Source of the DNA: Alphaproteobacteria bacterium
GTDB lineage: Bacteria; Pseudomonadota; Alphaproteobacteria; Micropepsales; Micropepsaceae
Direction of reading: 5' to 3'
NCBI GenBank assembly: GCA_013140995.1
Contig: JABFRX010000058.1
Span: forward strand, 1-39,354
Length of the DNA stretch: 39,354 nucleotides
Part shown: positions 8,546-16,124 of the stretch, in pieces
Position numbering within the stretch: the first letter of the stretch is position 1
How the letters are laid out: every line of letters starts with the position of its first letter
Program-made: the position numbers and the translations under genes
Notes under the pieces: model-generated
Databases searched by the model: none
What the model saw: the letters and a program-made list of their open reading frames with translations, nothing else
What the model was told of the DNA's origin: nothing

Positions 8546-9409
8546 ATGAACGGCGAAACGATCAAAGACGTGCTCGATCTGCTCAACCTTGAGGCGATCG
8601 AAGTGAATATGTTCCGGGGGGTGAGCCCAAAGGATCGCTGGCAACGCGTGTTCGGGGGCCAGGTTTTGGGCCAAGCGCTGGTCGCGGCCTACCGCACGGT
8701 CGATGCGCGGGTGTGCCACTCTCTTCACGCATATTTTATCAGACCGGGCGATCCGAAGGTGCCGATCCTCTACGAGGTCGACCGCGCGCGGGACGGCAAG
8801 AGCTTTGCGACACGGCGCGTGGTCGCGGTGCAGCACGGCGAGCAGATTTTCAACCTGTCGGCGTCGTTCCAGGTGCCGGAAGAGGGGCTGGAGCACCAGT
8901 TCGATATGCCCAAGGTGAAGGGGCCGGATGGTCTTGAAACCGAAGACGAGCGCCGGCGGCGGCTTGCGCATCAGCTGCCCGAGGCCGTGCGGAACCATGT
9001 GACGCGACAGAATCCGATCGAGATTCGGCCGGTGGAAGACGACGACGATTTGATGAACCCGAAGAAGGCGCCGCCCTATCAGCACGTTTGGATGAAGGTG
9101 CGGGGCGACATGCCGAGCGACCTTTCCATGCATCAATGCGTGCTGGCGTATGCGTCCGACATGACGCTGCTCGACACATGCCTGATCCCGCACGGAATCA
9201 GCTGGTATTCAGGGCGGCTGCAGTCGGCGAGTCTGGATCACGCGATGTGGTTCCATCATCCGTTCCGCGTGGACGAATGGCTGCTTTATGCGCAGGACAG
9301 CCCGAGTGCGGCAGGTGCGCGGGGCTTGAACCGCGGGAGTGTGTTTACGCGGGATGGGAAACTGGTGGCCTCTGTCGCGCAAGAGGGGCTGATCCGGGTG
9401 CGCGGTTAG
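8546..9409 (+). CDS. tesB: Acyl-CoA thioesterase II
   Basis: Hydrolyses acyl-CoA to free acid and CoA; double hot-dog fold, cytoplasmic. The protein has 287 residues, the usual TesB length, from ATG 8546 with AAGG just upstream; a longer open frame before it lacks homology. Recognisable family segments are FGGQVLGQALVAA, HSLHAYFIRPGD, and RDGKSFATRRVVA in the first hot dog. The three positions that form the TesB active site can be followed: Asp in YASDMTLL, a Ser (Thr in E. coli) in SASLDHAMWFHH, and Gln in VAQEGLIR. It is monocistronic. The nearby acyl-CoA operon would be a plausible source of substrates, but this is inference. Confidence 0.95.
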   Translation: MNGETIKDVLDLLNLEAIEVNMFRGVSPKDRWQRVFGGQVLGQALVAAYRTVDARVCHSLHAYFIRPGDPKVPILYEVDRARDGKSFATRRVVAVQHGEQIFNLSASFQVPEEGLEHQFDMPKVKGPDGLETEDERRRRLAHQLPEAVRNHVTRQNPIEIRPVEDDDDLMNPKKAPPYQHVWMKVRGDMPSDLSMHQCVLAYASDMTLLDTCLIPHGISWYSGRLQSASLDHAMWFHHPFRVDEWLLYAQDSPSAAGARGLNRGSVFTRDGKLVASVAQEGLIRVRG

Positions 9410-9513
9410 GCGAATCTAGGACGGCGCGTGCGCGTTTTACGCGAACTTAGCGGAGACCGCTCGCTTTAGTATTTTGTTAAGGGGTGGGCCTTAGGCTGCA
9501 ACTTGTTAGTAAC

Positions 9514-9534
9514 CCGGCCTTCCCCAGAGGCCGG
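9514..9534. repeat. Perfect 7-bp hairpin with tRNA-like 3' flank
   Basis: CCGGCCT and AGGCCGG form a perfect 7-bp stem around a 7-base loop. The following bases, GGTTCGAGTCCCCC, look like a tRNA T-arm, but no matching acceptor stem, D-arm or CCA end is present. There is no U-run after the hairpin, so it is not an obvious terminator. The hairpin lies in the 225-base gap between tesB and the proline-rich protein gene and may be a leader structure or a tRNA remnant. Confidence 0.4.
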
Positions 9535-9634
9535 TTCGAGTCCCCCGCCGGCCGAGTCGTCCCCCATTCATCCGGCTCTCCGGCAAAGAGGCGGCCACCC
9601 AGCAACCCCCATTGCTGATGGGTTACGGGCGTGG

Positions 9635-10324
9635 ATGAAACCCAGTCATCCACGCCCCCGCCTGTTTCTTGCCCCGCCTGACTATTTCGCCGATGATCTG
9701 GGGGTGCGTCTTGAGCAAACCAGCCGGTTCAGTCTTGCCCTTTTGGGGGCGCTGGCGATTCACGTCTTGGCGCTGGTTGGGCTCGCGCTTTCGATTTCGT
9801 TTCAGCCCCCGAAACCTCAACTGGTCGAGGCGCGGATCGTGGCCGTCGCGGTTGCCCCCGCGCCGCCGCCGCCACCCGATGTCGAAGCTTTGGCGCCCGT
9901 CGATGCGCCGGTGCTCATACCCCGCTTCCGCCCGCGTGAGCCGCGCGGCTTGAACCCCGAGCAGCAGAGCCGGCATGGCGATCCGGCGCTCGCAGTCTGG
10001 AAGTACTTATGCAATCGCGACCTATCTCTTGGTGACACGGTGCGGCGCGACTGTCCGGCTTTCGATTTCGGCGGTTTGGACATGAACGTGCGCGATCCGT
10101 TGAACCGGCGTGGCGATGCGGGCGTCATGCTCGGCAACGGCACGGCGACGATGTCGCTCGAGGAGGCGGGCGTTGCACGCGGCTGGATCAGACCGCCGCC
10201 GCCTAAGGGGCAGAGCAGCCTTGCGGGGACCACGGACCAGGTCAATAAGCCGGGAGGTCACGAACTCTATGAGGATCTGCCGCAGCTCGAGCACCCGATG
10301 GAGGGCGCGCCCGATCCCAATTAG
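9635..10324 (+). CDS. Single-pass proline-rich protein (TonB-like N-terminus), function unknown
   Basis: About 229 residues from ATG 9635, which has a GGGCGTGG stretch upstream; an open frame back to a TTG at 9503 is possible but gives Pro/Ser-rich, non-protein-like sequence. After a short cytoplasmic stretch there is one membrane helix (LLGALAIHVLALVGLALSIS), then a proline-rich APAPPPPPD segment, as in TonB or TolA-type proteins. The remainder (about 130 residues) is polar and contains a Cys pair, CNRD and RRDCPAF. It lacks the TonB C-terminal domain. The gene converges with the HAMP-protein gene, the two overlapping by 4 bases at their stops. A structural periplasmic protein is plausible; no function is claimed. 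Confidence 0.65.
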   Translation: MKPSHPRPRLFLAPPDYFADDLGVRLEQTSRFSLALLGALAIHVLALVGLALSISFQPPKPQLVEARIVAVAVAPAPPPPPDVEALAPVDAPVLIPRFRPREPRGLNPEQQSRHGDPALAVWKYLCNRDLSLGDTVRRDCPAFDFGGLDMNVRDPLNRRGDAGVMLGNGTATMSLEEAGVARGWIRPPPPKGQSSLAGTTDQVNKPGGHELYEDLPQLEHPMEGAPDPN

Positions 10325-12729
10325 TGCGTCGCGTGGCGTTGACGTTCGGCGTGGCCGGCGCGGGCCAATGCAGTTGCGATGTTGTTGAGGCGGCCGATCG
10401 ACTCGAACACCATATGGATCGCACCGTTCGTGTTCAGGTCTTCCGACGGGGCAGCCGTTGCGCGTGCCTCAAGGCGGTCTATCAATAGCGCCAGTGCTGC
10501 GATGTCGTTGGTGGTACTGGGCGGTGGACCGAACGTATCTTCGGCGAGATCTTCGTTGTGATCGGGATGCGTTTCGCTCAAATACGAAAACAGCGACTCC
10601 GCGCGGGCGCCGACCTCGATCGCGGATTCGCGCAGACGTGGGCCGTCTTTTGTGCCGTTCGCCTGGGCGCGGGCCGCGATCGTGCGCAGTTCGCCGGTGA
10701 TCGCGGCAAGCTCGGCGCCGAGCGCGGTCGAGGGTTCGACGGCCGGCATGTGGGCTTCAATATCTTCTGCGTGCTGGTCGAGCGCGCGGCCCATTGCCTT
10801 AAGGCGTGCGGCGCGGTCGGCACTCGCCGCCAAGTCTTTAACGTCTGCGGCGAACTTGCCGAGCGCGGATTTAAGCGAGGCGGTGTGGCCGGACTGTTCC
10901 TGCGCGGCGTTCATCTCGGCTGCGAGATCTTTGAGGCGCGCCATGATCTCTTCGCCCGGCACATCGGCCAAGGTGCGCTGCGGCGCGCGGGAGAGGATGC
11001 TTGTGTCGCTATTCAGCAGCGGGCTTGCGGGCGAGGCTGCGAGCAGGCGTTCCTCGGTCATGCGGATCGCAAGGTCGCGGATTTCGCCGCGCACGGTTTC
11101 GAGTTGAACCTGCAGCGCGTTTGCTAACGCGTGCAATTCCTGGCCGGCATTTGCGGGCGCCGGGTTGGCGAAGCGCTCTGCGATTTGATCGAGCCTTGCA
11201 ATCGCCGATCTGAGGTCGCCCTCACCGGCGTTGTGTTGCTTATCAACGGCCGAGTTGATGGCCTCAGACGCCTGTTCGGCCTTCGCCCGAAGGCCTGCGA
11301 GGTTGGCGGTGACGGCTTGCTCGAGGGTGTCGAGGGCCGCGAGTTTGCGGCTCAAGCGTTCGTCGACGAGGCCGATCGTTTCGCTCAGCCGTGCGGAGAG
11401 GGTGTGAACCCTTTGCGTAGTTTTGCCGGCGTCTGTCGCGATTTGTTCGTAGGATCGCGCCAGTGTGGCTTGGGTTTCGCCAACGCTGTCCACCGTCTGT
11501 TTCAGCGCCGCAGCAGATGCCGCAAGGTCATCCGTGACCGACGCCGCGCGATCGCGTAGCGCTGCTGCCGCGCCGTCGAACCGGTCGTGAGTTTGTTCTA
11601 ACCGGGCGCTAAGGGTGTCTAGGCGCCGTATGCGCTCGTGCGCCGCCGCGGTGAGCGACGCGTTCCCCAGGCGCAGTTCTTCGGCGGCAATGCCTGCGCC
11701 TTGACGCAGCGTCGCCGCCGCTTCGTTAGCGCCGTTAGCCGAAGCCGTTAGACCGCTAAGCGCTGCGTCGAGTTGGCGGCGGTTGCCGTCTTGTAGGCGG
11801 GCGAAATCGGCTGCTGCGGCTTTGAGGGCGTTTGTGGTCGTCGTGACGTCGTCAGCCAAGCGTTGCAACAGCACGGAGGATTGGCCGTCCAGCGCGATGT
11901 GGATTTGACCCTTCTGCGCCAGCGTTTTGAGCGCCGTCGTTTCGGTTAGACTGCGGCGGAGCGTTTCGCCGGCGCGCGCAAGTGCGCCGAACTCGTCCGT
12001 TCGTTCCGTGCCCCAAACCTGTTGCGTGATCTCGCCTTCCCCAACGGACGCGAGGCTGCGCTCCAGCGTTCTTAACGGTTGGATAATTCCTGAGTGCAGG
12101 AGGCCCGCTACAACGAGCAAGCCGATTACCAAGGCGCACAGCGCGCCGATGATGAGGATTTGGCTCCAGTTCAGCGCCGACGCGACGCCGCCGAGCGCGT
12201 GGTCTTGTTCGGCGGTACGCAGACGGTCGAGTGCAGTTCGCAGCGCGAGATACGACGCTTCAAGTTGCGGCGGCTGCGGCAGGGTTGCGAGGTCGTTCAT
12301 TGCCGCCGTGCCGCGGAGTGCTGCCGATCCCGTTTCGGGTGCCGTTTGTGCAACATGGGCAAATGTTTCGCCGACGCCTTCGGCTTCACGTAACGCGGCG
12401 GTGGCGATTGGGCTGTCGCGGTAGATTTTCTTAAGTTGCGTTAGTGCGCGCTCGGCGTCGATCGTATGCCGCGTTAATTGCTGGCGGGCTTCAGCGTCGC
12501 CAGTCAGCCGGTAGTTGCGGTAGGTTCTCAGGAAGCCGGTGTGGCCCAGTGCTTTTTCGAGGGCCGCGATCTCTAGCGTGGCAGTGCTCTGCGGGCCGGC
12601 GGGATCGTTTAAGCCGCGCTGAAGTTCGCTGACGAAGCCGACAAAGTACGCGCCGCCCAGGACGAGGGCAGCGGCTGCAATGACGGCGCCAACGCTTAAG
12701 GCGCGGCTGAATGACGATAGCGTCCGCAC
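10321..12729 (-). CDS. Chemoreceptor-like HAMP/coiled-coil membrane protein lacking the MCP signalling tip
   Basis: An 802-residue inner-membrane protein. A membrane helix at about residues 11-33 is followed by a helical periplasmic domain (about 34-188), a second membrane helix (about 191-212), and a HAMP linker (about 213-265) containing IIQPLRTLERSLASVGEGE and DEFGALARA. The final 530 residues or so are almost entirely Ala/Leu/Glu/Arg-rich heptad-like helix. The usual chemoreceptor hairpin tip (E-x-x-x-Q-T-N-L-L-A-L-N-A-A-type) is absent, so ordinary CheA/CheW coupling is not expected. It starts at GTG 12729 with AGGGG upstream. It sits at the edge of the Tad pilus locus on the same strand as the pseudopilin genes. 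A sensor or scaffold tied to pilus function is an inference. Confidence 0.85.
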   Translation of the reverse strand: MRTLSSFSRALSVGAVIAAAALVLGGAYFVGFVSELQRGLNDPAGPQSTATLEIAALEKALGHTGFLRTYRNYRLTGDAEARQQLTRHTIDAERALTQLKKIYRDSPIATAALREAEGVGETFAHVAQTAPETGSAALRGTAAMNDLATLPQPPQLEASYLALRTALDRLRTAEQDHALGGVASALNWSQILIIGALCALVIGLLVVAGLLHSGIIQPLRTLERSLASVGEGEITQQVWGTERTDEFGALARAGETLRRSLTETTALKTLAQKGQIHIALDGQSSVLLQRLADDVTTTTNALKAAAADFARLQDGNRRQLDAALSGLTASANGANEAAATLRQGAGIAAEELRLGNASLTAAAHERIRRLDTLSARLEQTHDRFDGAAAALRDRAASVTDDLAASAAALKQTVDSVGETQATLARSYEQIATDAGKTTQRVHTLSARLSETIGLVDERLSRKLAALDTLEQAVTANLAGLRAKAEQASEAINSAVDKQHNAGEGDLRSAIARLDQIAERFANPAPANAGQELHALANALQVQLETVRGEIRDLAIRMTEERLLAASPASPLLNSDTSILSRAPQRTLADVPGEEIMARLKDLAAEMNAAQEQSGHTASLKSALGKFAADVKDLAASADRAARLKAMGRALDQHAEDIEAHMPAVEPSTALGAELAAITGELRTIAARAQANGTKDGPRLRESAIEVGARAESLFSYLSETHPDHNEDLAEDTFGPPPSTTNDIAALALLIDRLEARATAAPSEDLNTNGAIHMVFESIGRLNNIATALARAGHAERQRHATH

Positions 12730-12743
12730 GGTTTCCCCTGAGA

Positions 12744-12763
12744 AAGCGCCAAAAACAGCGCTT
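12744..12763. repeat. Short inverted repeat upstream of the HAMP gene
   Basis: AAGCGC and GCGCTT form a 6-bp stem with an 8-base A-rich loop. Read on the minus strand the stem is followed by TTTCTC and then by the ribosome binding site of the HAMP protein gene. It could be a weak terminator or attenuator between the 85-residue gene and the HAMP gene, but the stem is short. Confidence 0.3.
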
Positions 12764-12822
12764 GCTCGTGCCGGTGATTCGCTAAGGATTCTAAGGAATA
12801 GCGGCTGGGGAGGGGAGAGTGG

Positions 12823-13080
12823 TTAGCCGCGGCCGAGGCGGTTGCGTTCGATGCGTTCCAGAATTGCATCGGTTCGCGCCATGTGGGCCGCAATATGGGC
12901 GACTGTGGTGTCGTGGGCGGTACGCCACGCGGCGAGGTGGCGCAACAAGCCCTTGTGCAACGTTTCAAGTTCGACCGCTTCTTGGCCCAGACCCTTCGCG
13001 AAGTTCGCGGTCTGCTTTTTTTGCTTCTTCGATTGTGCGGTGACTTGTTTCAAGTTTCTTGCTTTCGCTCGATGCCACAA
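12823..13080 (-). CDS. Small basic helical protein, hypothetical
   Basis: Up to 85 residues from a TTG at 13080; a second in-frame TTG at 13053 would give 76 residues. No strong ribosome binding site decides between them and there is no ATG at the beginning. The N-terminal part is Lys/Gln-rich (QSKKQKKQTANFAKG), and the rest is predicted helix with many His and Ala residues and no membrane segment. Not recognised. It lies between the second pseudopilin gene and the HAMP protein gene on the same strand, so it could belong to a pilus-linked transcript. The composition is protein-like but the evidence is modest. Confidence 0.45.
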   Translation of the reverse strand: MWHRAKARNLKQVTAQSKKQKKQTANFAKGLGQEAVELETLHKGLLRHLAAWRTAHDTTVAHIAAHMARTDAILERIERNRLGRG

Positions 13081-13084
13081 GCGG

Positions 13085-13117
13085 ACGTGCCGCCGAAGTG
13101 TTCCTTCAGCGGCACGT
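13085..13117. repeat. Strong imperfect hairpin downstream of the pseudopilin genes
   Basis: ACGTGCCGC (13085-13093) pairs perfectly with GCGGCACGT (13109-13117). After one C/A mismatch a further GAAG/CTTC stem closes a 5-base loop, giving 13 paired bases. It lies about 40 bases after the stop of the minus-strand pseudopilin gene and just before the small 85-residue gene. No U-run follows on either strand, so it is either a Rho-type or RNA-stabilising 3' structure, or a leader element of the small gene. Confidence 0.55.
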
Positions 13118-13155
13118 TAGGCGCACAAGGTAAAGAGTGCGTAAGTGGGGCGCGT

Positions 13156-13686
13156 TTAAAGAACGCGTTCCACTTTCGTCGACCGGCGCGGCTTTAGGTA
13201 GAAAGTGTCCGTCACGGTCATGCCATCGTTCAGATACTCGCCAAACAGCGTTTGGTAGCGGAACGTGACTTCGGCCATGATGACGCTCTGACCGTTACCC
13301 AAAATGTTCGGGATCGAAACGGGCGCCCCCTGCGTGCGGGGCGCGATACCGCGCGCGTCGCTCCAGTGAACGGTCGTGTTACCTGTGTTTTCGTCGGCGA
13401 TGACCGACGTGACGCGGATCGTGGCGTTGCCGGTATCGAACGGATGCATGATGACGTTGAGTGCGCCCATGATGTCATCTATCTCGGGCGTTGTGACCAG
13501 CGTGTCTTGGGCGATAAGGTCGGCCGCCGACGAGGCGACATTGGAGACCTTGCGCGCAGCCAAGATGTAGTTCGCAATCTCCGACACGCCGAAGAGCGTC
13601 GTGAGCATGAGCGGAATGATGAGTGCGAACTCGATGGCCGACACGCCACTTTGCGAACGGCGAAACTTTCCGATGAAGCTGAGCAT
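13156..13686 (-). CDS. TadE/TadF-like minor pseudopilin
   Basis: A 176-residue Tad pilus pseudopilin. The N terminus is the classic form: a short basic leader (FRRSQSG), then VSAIEFALIIPLML, with Gly before the expected prepilin-peptidase cut and Glu at +5, running into a membrane helix. The remaining roughly 130 residues are periplasmic, with Asn/Thr-rich beta-like sequence. A GAGGG site lies before the ATG at 13686, and only 10 bases separate it from the upstream tadE gene, so the two are co-transcribed. It should be processed by the CpaA peptidase and help initiate or anchor the Flp pilus. It is called TadF-like by position; TadE and TadF are hard to tell apart by eye. Confidence 0.88.
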   Translation of the reverse strand: MLSFIGKFRRSQSGVSAIEFALIIPLMLTTLFGVSEIANYILAARKVSNVASSAADLIAQDTLVTTPEIDDIMGALNVIMHPFDTGNATIRVTSVIADENTGNTTVHWSDARGIAPRTQGAPVSIPNILGNGQSVIMAEVTFRYQTLFGEYLNDGMTVTDTFYLKPRRSTKVERVL

Positions 13687-13696
13687 GGGTGGACCC

Positions 13697-14248
13697 TCAG
13701 TTATTCAGAAGCGAGCCGAACGGCTCGTTACGGAAGGAAATGGATGCTTCAAGCAAGCGGTGACCGCCGGCCATGTTAACGAACTGCGTGCCAACGGTCG
13801 GGGTCAGCATCGGCCATGTATAGAACGCGCGGACGACGATGACGTCGCCAGGGGCGCCGGGGTCAAATGTCAAATTGCCGGTCATGTTGCCGTTGTTGTC
13901 GAGCGCCGCTGGGAAGGCTGCGTTGTTGAAGCCGTTGTACTTACGTACGTCTAGGCCCAGCCGGGCGTCGCAACCCAACATCATCGAAATCTCGTTGCAA
14001 ACAAGATCGCGGAACTGGTTGGCCGTCATACCCATCGATTGCGCCTCGCCGGTGCGGATCTTCCGCGCGGCGCCTACGATGCCGTTCTCAAGCGTGGTCG
14101 AAGCAAAGAAGATGAGCGAAATGTCCAGAACGGCGTAGAGAAGCATGAAGAACGGCATCGCGACGAGCGCAAACTCAACGACTGTGGCGCCGCCTTTCGC
14201 CTTCTTGAACCGGCTCATAAAGAGCATCGTGCGCGGTAGCAAAACCAT
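13697..14248 (-). CDS. tadE: TadE-type pseudopilin
   Basis: A 183-residue pseudopilin of the Tad system. The open frame extends upstream, but ATG 14248 has an excellent AAGGAG six bases before it, so I took that start. After a leader with MSRFKKAKGG comes ATVVEFALVAMPFFMLLYA, with Gly before the predicted cleavage site and Glu at +5, forming the membrane helix. The C-terminal domain carries one Cys in LVCNEIS and one in LGCDARLG, which could form a disulphide. It heads a minus-strand pair with the second pseudopilin and is divergent from tadG across 295 bases. Pseudopilins of this kind are needed for pilus biogenesis in Caulobacter and Aggregatibacter. Confidence 0.9.
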   Translation of the reverse strand: MVLLPRTMLFMSRFKKAKGGATVVEFALVAMPFFMLLYAVLDISLIFFASTTLENGIVGAARKIRTGEAQSMGMTANQFRDLVCNEISMMLGCDARLGLDVRKYNGFNNAAFPAALDNNGNMTGNLTFDPGAPGDVIVVRAFYTWPMLTPTVGTQFVNMAGGHRLLEASISFRNEPFGSLLNN

Positions 14249-14543
14249 CTGTCGCTCCTTCGTATTGCGGCCGCCGTAGCGCGTGCGCCAACGACCCTCT
14301 TTGAGGCAACAACAGCGTCTACCACCGACGGGCATGCCGCGAAAGCAAAGGGTGAGTGTTTGACGAATATTGGACTAACGAGTGCGATGTCGATTCACGT
14401 CTTGTTATGGATACTTGAAAGTGTCTAAGCGTTTCTATTGTGCCGATACACTTTCTTAAGTCTTGGCGGCCACTCTTGGGCGCAAAGGTGAGAGCCCGGC
14501 AAGGGTCTGCCTTTGTGTGGGCAATTTATGGGAGCCAAGAGCC
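14249..14543. promoter_or_regulatory. Divergent tadE/tadG intergenic region
   Basis: These 295 bases must hold the promoters for the pseudopilin pair (leftward) and tadG (rightward). A TTGACG at 14360-14365 could be a -35 element, but no good -10 lies at the right distance. A relatively AT-rich part runs from 14400 to 14460. No convincing operator or CtrA-type site was found. An open frame back to 14463 before tadG is not supported by homology. Confidence 0.4.
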
Positions 14544-16046
14544 ATGACGCAGGCGAACTCGCGGAAGCCGCGCGGTTTCTTCAAACGATTTTTGAATTCG
14601 CGCGGCGGCAACGTTGCGATGATCTATGGTTTGGCGATGATGCCGACGATCGCGGCTGTCGGATCCGCGGTCGATCTGACGCGCGCGATGGTCGTGAAGA
14701 TGCGGCTTGGCGAGGCGCTTGACGCGGCTGGTCTTGCAGTCGGCGGTACGATCGGTATGAGCAATTCCGAGATGACCGCGAAGGCGCAACAGTTCTTCTA
14801 TGCAAACTACCCGGACAGCGAACTCGGTACGGTCACGTCGCTCACCGTTTCGAGCAGCGGGTACAACAACAACCTGGTGACGGTTGCCGGCACGGCGCGC
14901 GTGGACACGGCTTTTATGGGGATCTTCGGCGTCAACTATCTCGACATCGGCGTGAACGTGCAGGTGACGCGGGAGTCGAAGGGTCTTGAGATCGCGCTCG
15001 CGCTCGACAACACCGGTTCGATGGCGTCGAACGGCAAGATGCAGGCGCTTAAGAGTGCCACGCTCGAGCTCATCAACATTCTGTTCGGCGACCAGAACGC
15101 GCCTGCGCGATTGAAGATGTCGCTCGTTCCGTTCTCGCAGACCGTCAAAGTCGATACCGCGCAGTTCATGAACGCCGGCTGGATGGACACGACTGGGCAA
15201 TCGAGCTCGGCAAAGCTGAACTTCGACAATAACAAGTATGCGTTCTCCGTCTGGACTTCGATGAGGAACTCGAGTTGGGGCGGTTGTCTTGAGGCGCGTC
15301 CAAACGGCCTTGAGCAGTTAGACACGGCGCCGACGGCAGGCAATGCCGACTCGCGTTTTGTTCCTTATTTCGAACCGGACGGTCCGGACTCCAGCGCGTA
15401 CTCGGGCTACACCACGTATCTCAGCGACGGTGGCAACGGCAATCAGGATACGCGGTTGAAACGGTCGGCGAAGTACGTGAACCAGACGAAGACCAACCCG
15501 AACGCCGACTGCAATCTGCAGAAGATATTGCCGCTCACCAACAACAAGGTGCAGCTGCAGAGCTACGTCAACGGTATGGTGACGACCGGTAACACGCACG
15601 TCGAGCTCGGCGCGAGTTGGGGCTGGCGGACGCTCTCGCCGTCGGCGCCATATACGGAAGGCTCGCAATACGCCGATCCCGATTGGACGAAGGCGTTGGT
15701 GCTGATGACGGACGGCTTGAACACAACGCCGTCGAACAGCACGTGGCACAAATCGAGTTACACGGCTTACAATTATCTGATCCGTGGTCAGCTTGGGACG
15801 ACGAGCGCGTCGCAGTCGGAGACGAACCAGAACACGCGTACACAAGCTGCGTGTACCAACATCAAGAATGCAGGGATCCGTGTCTATTCGGTCCTGCTCG
15901 AAGAGGATGCCACCGCGGCTAAAAACTTGATGCGCAACTGCGCTACGGACGTGTCGCTCTATTTCGAGTCGCCGAGTGCGAGCGAGCTTGAGAGCGTGTT
16001 CCAGGCGATCGCGCAAGACTTGTCGAACCTGCGCCTTAGCCAGTAA
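14544..16046 (+). CDS. tadG: TadG-like pilus assembly protein with von Willebrand A domain
   Basis: A 500-residue membrane-anchored Tad pilus protein. The start at ATG 14544 has GGGAG upstream. A basic N terminus is followed by a membrane helix at about residues 24-43 in a TadE-like N-terminal domain. A von Willebrand factor A domain begins near residue 148 (GLEIALALDNTGSM), where DNTGSM is the metal-binding MIDAS D-x-x-G-S-type motif, and continues to VLMTDGLNT and the C-terminal ARTQ-type segment. TadG is thought to act outside the inner membrane in pilus assembly or adhesion. It is followed by a strong bidirectional terminator, so it is a single-gene transcript that converges on the pilus N-domain protein. 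Large secreted von Willebrand proteins of Tad loci are diverse; the name is given for family membership. Confidence 0.9.
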   Translation: MTQANSRKPRGFFKRFLNSRGGNVAMIYGLAMMPTIAAVGSAVDLTRAMVVKMRLGEALDAAGLAVGGTIGMSNSEMTAKAQQFFYANYPDSELGTVTSLTVSSSGYNNNLVTVAGTARVDTAFMGIFGVNYLDIGVNVQVTRESKGLEIALALDNTGSMASNGKMQALKSATLELINILFGDQNAPARLKMSLVPFSQTVKVDTAQFMNAGWMDTTGQSSSAKLNFDNNKYAFSVWTSMRNSSWGGCLEARPNGLEQLDTAPTAGNADSRFVPYFEPDGPDSSAYSGYTTYLSDGGNGNQDTRLKRSAKYVNQTKTNPNADCNLQKILPLTNNKVQLQSYVNGMVTTGNTHVELGASWGWRTLSPSAPYTEGSQYADPDWTKALVLMTDGLNTTPSNSTWHKSSYTAYNYLIRGQLGTTSASQSETNQNTRTQAACTNIKNAGIRVYSVLLEEDATAAKNLMRNCATDVSLYFESPSASELESVFQAIAQDLSNLRLSQ

Positions 16047-16071
16047 GCGAGACCCCAAGAGCTAAAGAAGA

Positions 16072-16107
16072 AGGCCCGGCAGTTTCCTGCCGGGCCTTTT
16101 CATTTGG
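16072..16107. terminator. Bidirectional Rho-independent terminator
   Basis: A perfect 12-bp stem (AAGGCCCGGCAG paired with CTGCCGGGCCTT) with loop TTTC is followed on the plus strand by TTCATTT and on the minus strand by CTTCTTCTTT. It ends tadG on the plus strand and lies just after the stop of the convergent 161-residue gene, so it probably serves both. Confidence 0.9.
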
Positions 16108-16124
16108 GGAGGCGAGAGATGTGT

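Noticed and set aside
9503-9634. TTG start at 9503 for the proline-rich protein
   Set aside because: The extra 44 residues are Pro/Ser-rich and include the tRNA-like hairpin; ATG 9635 with an upstream GGGCGTGG is more likely.
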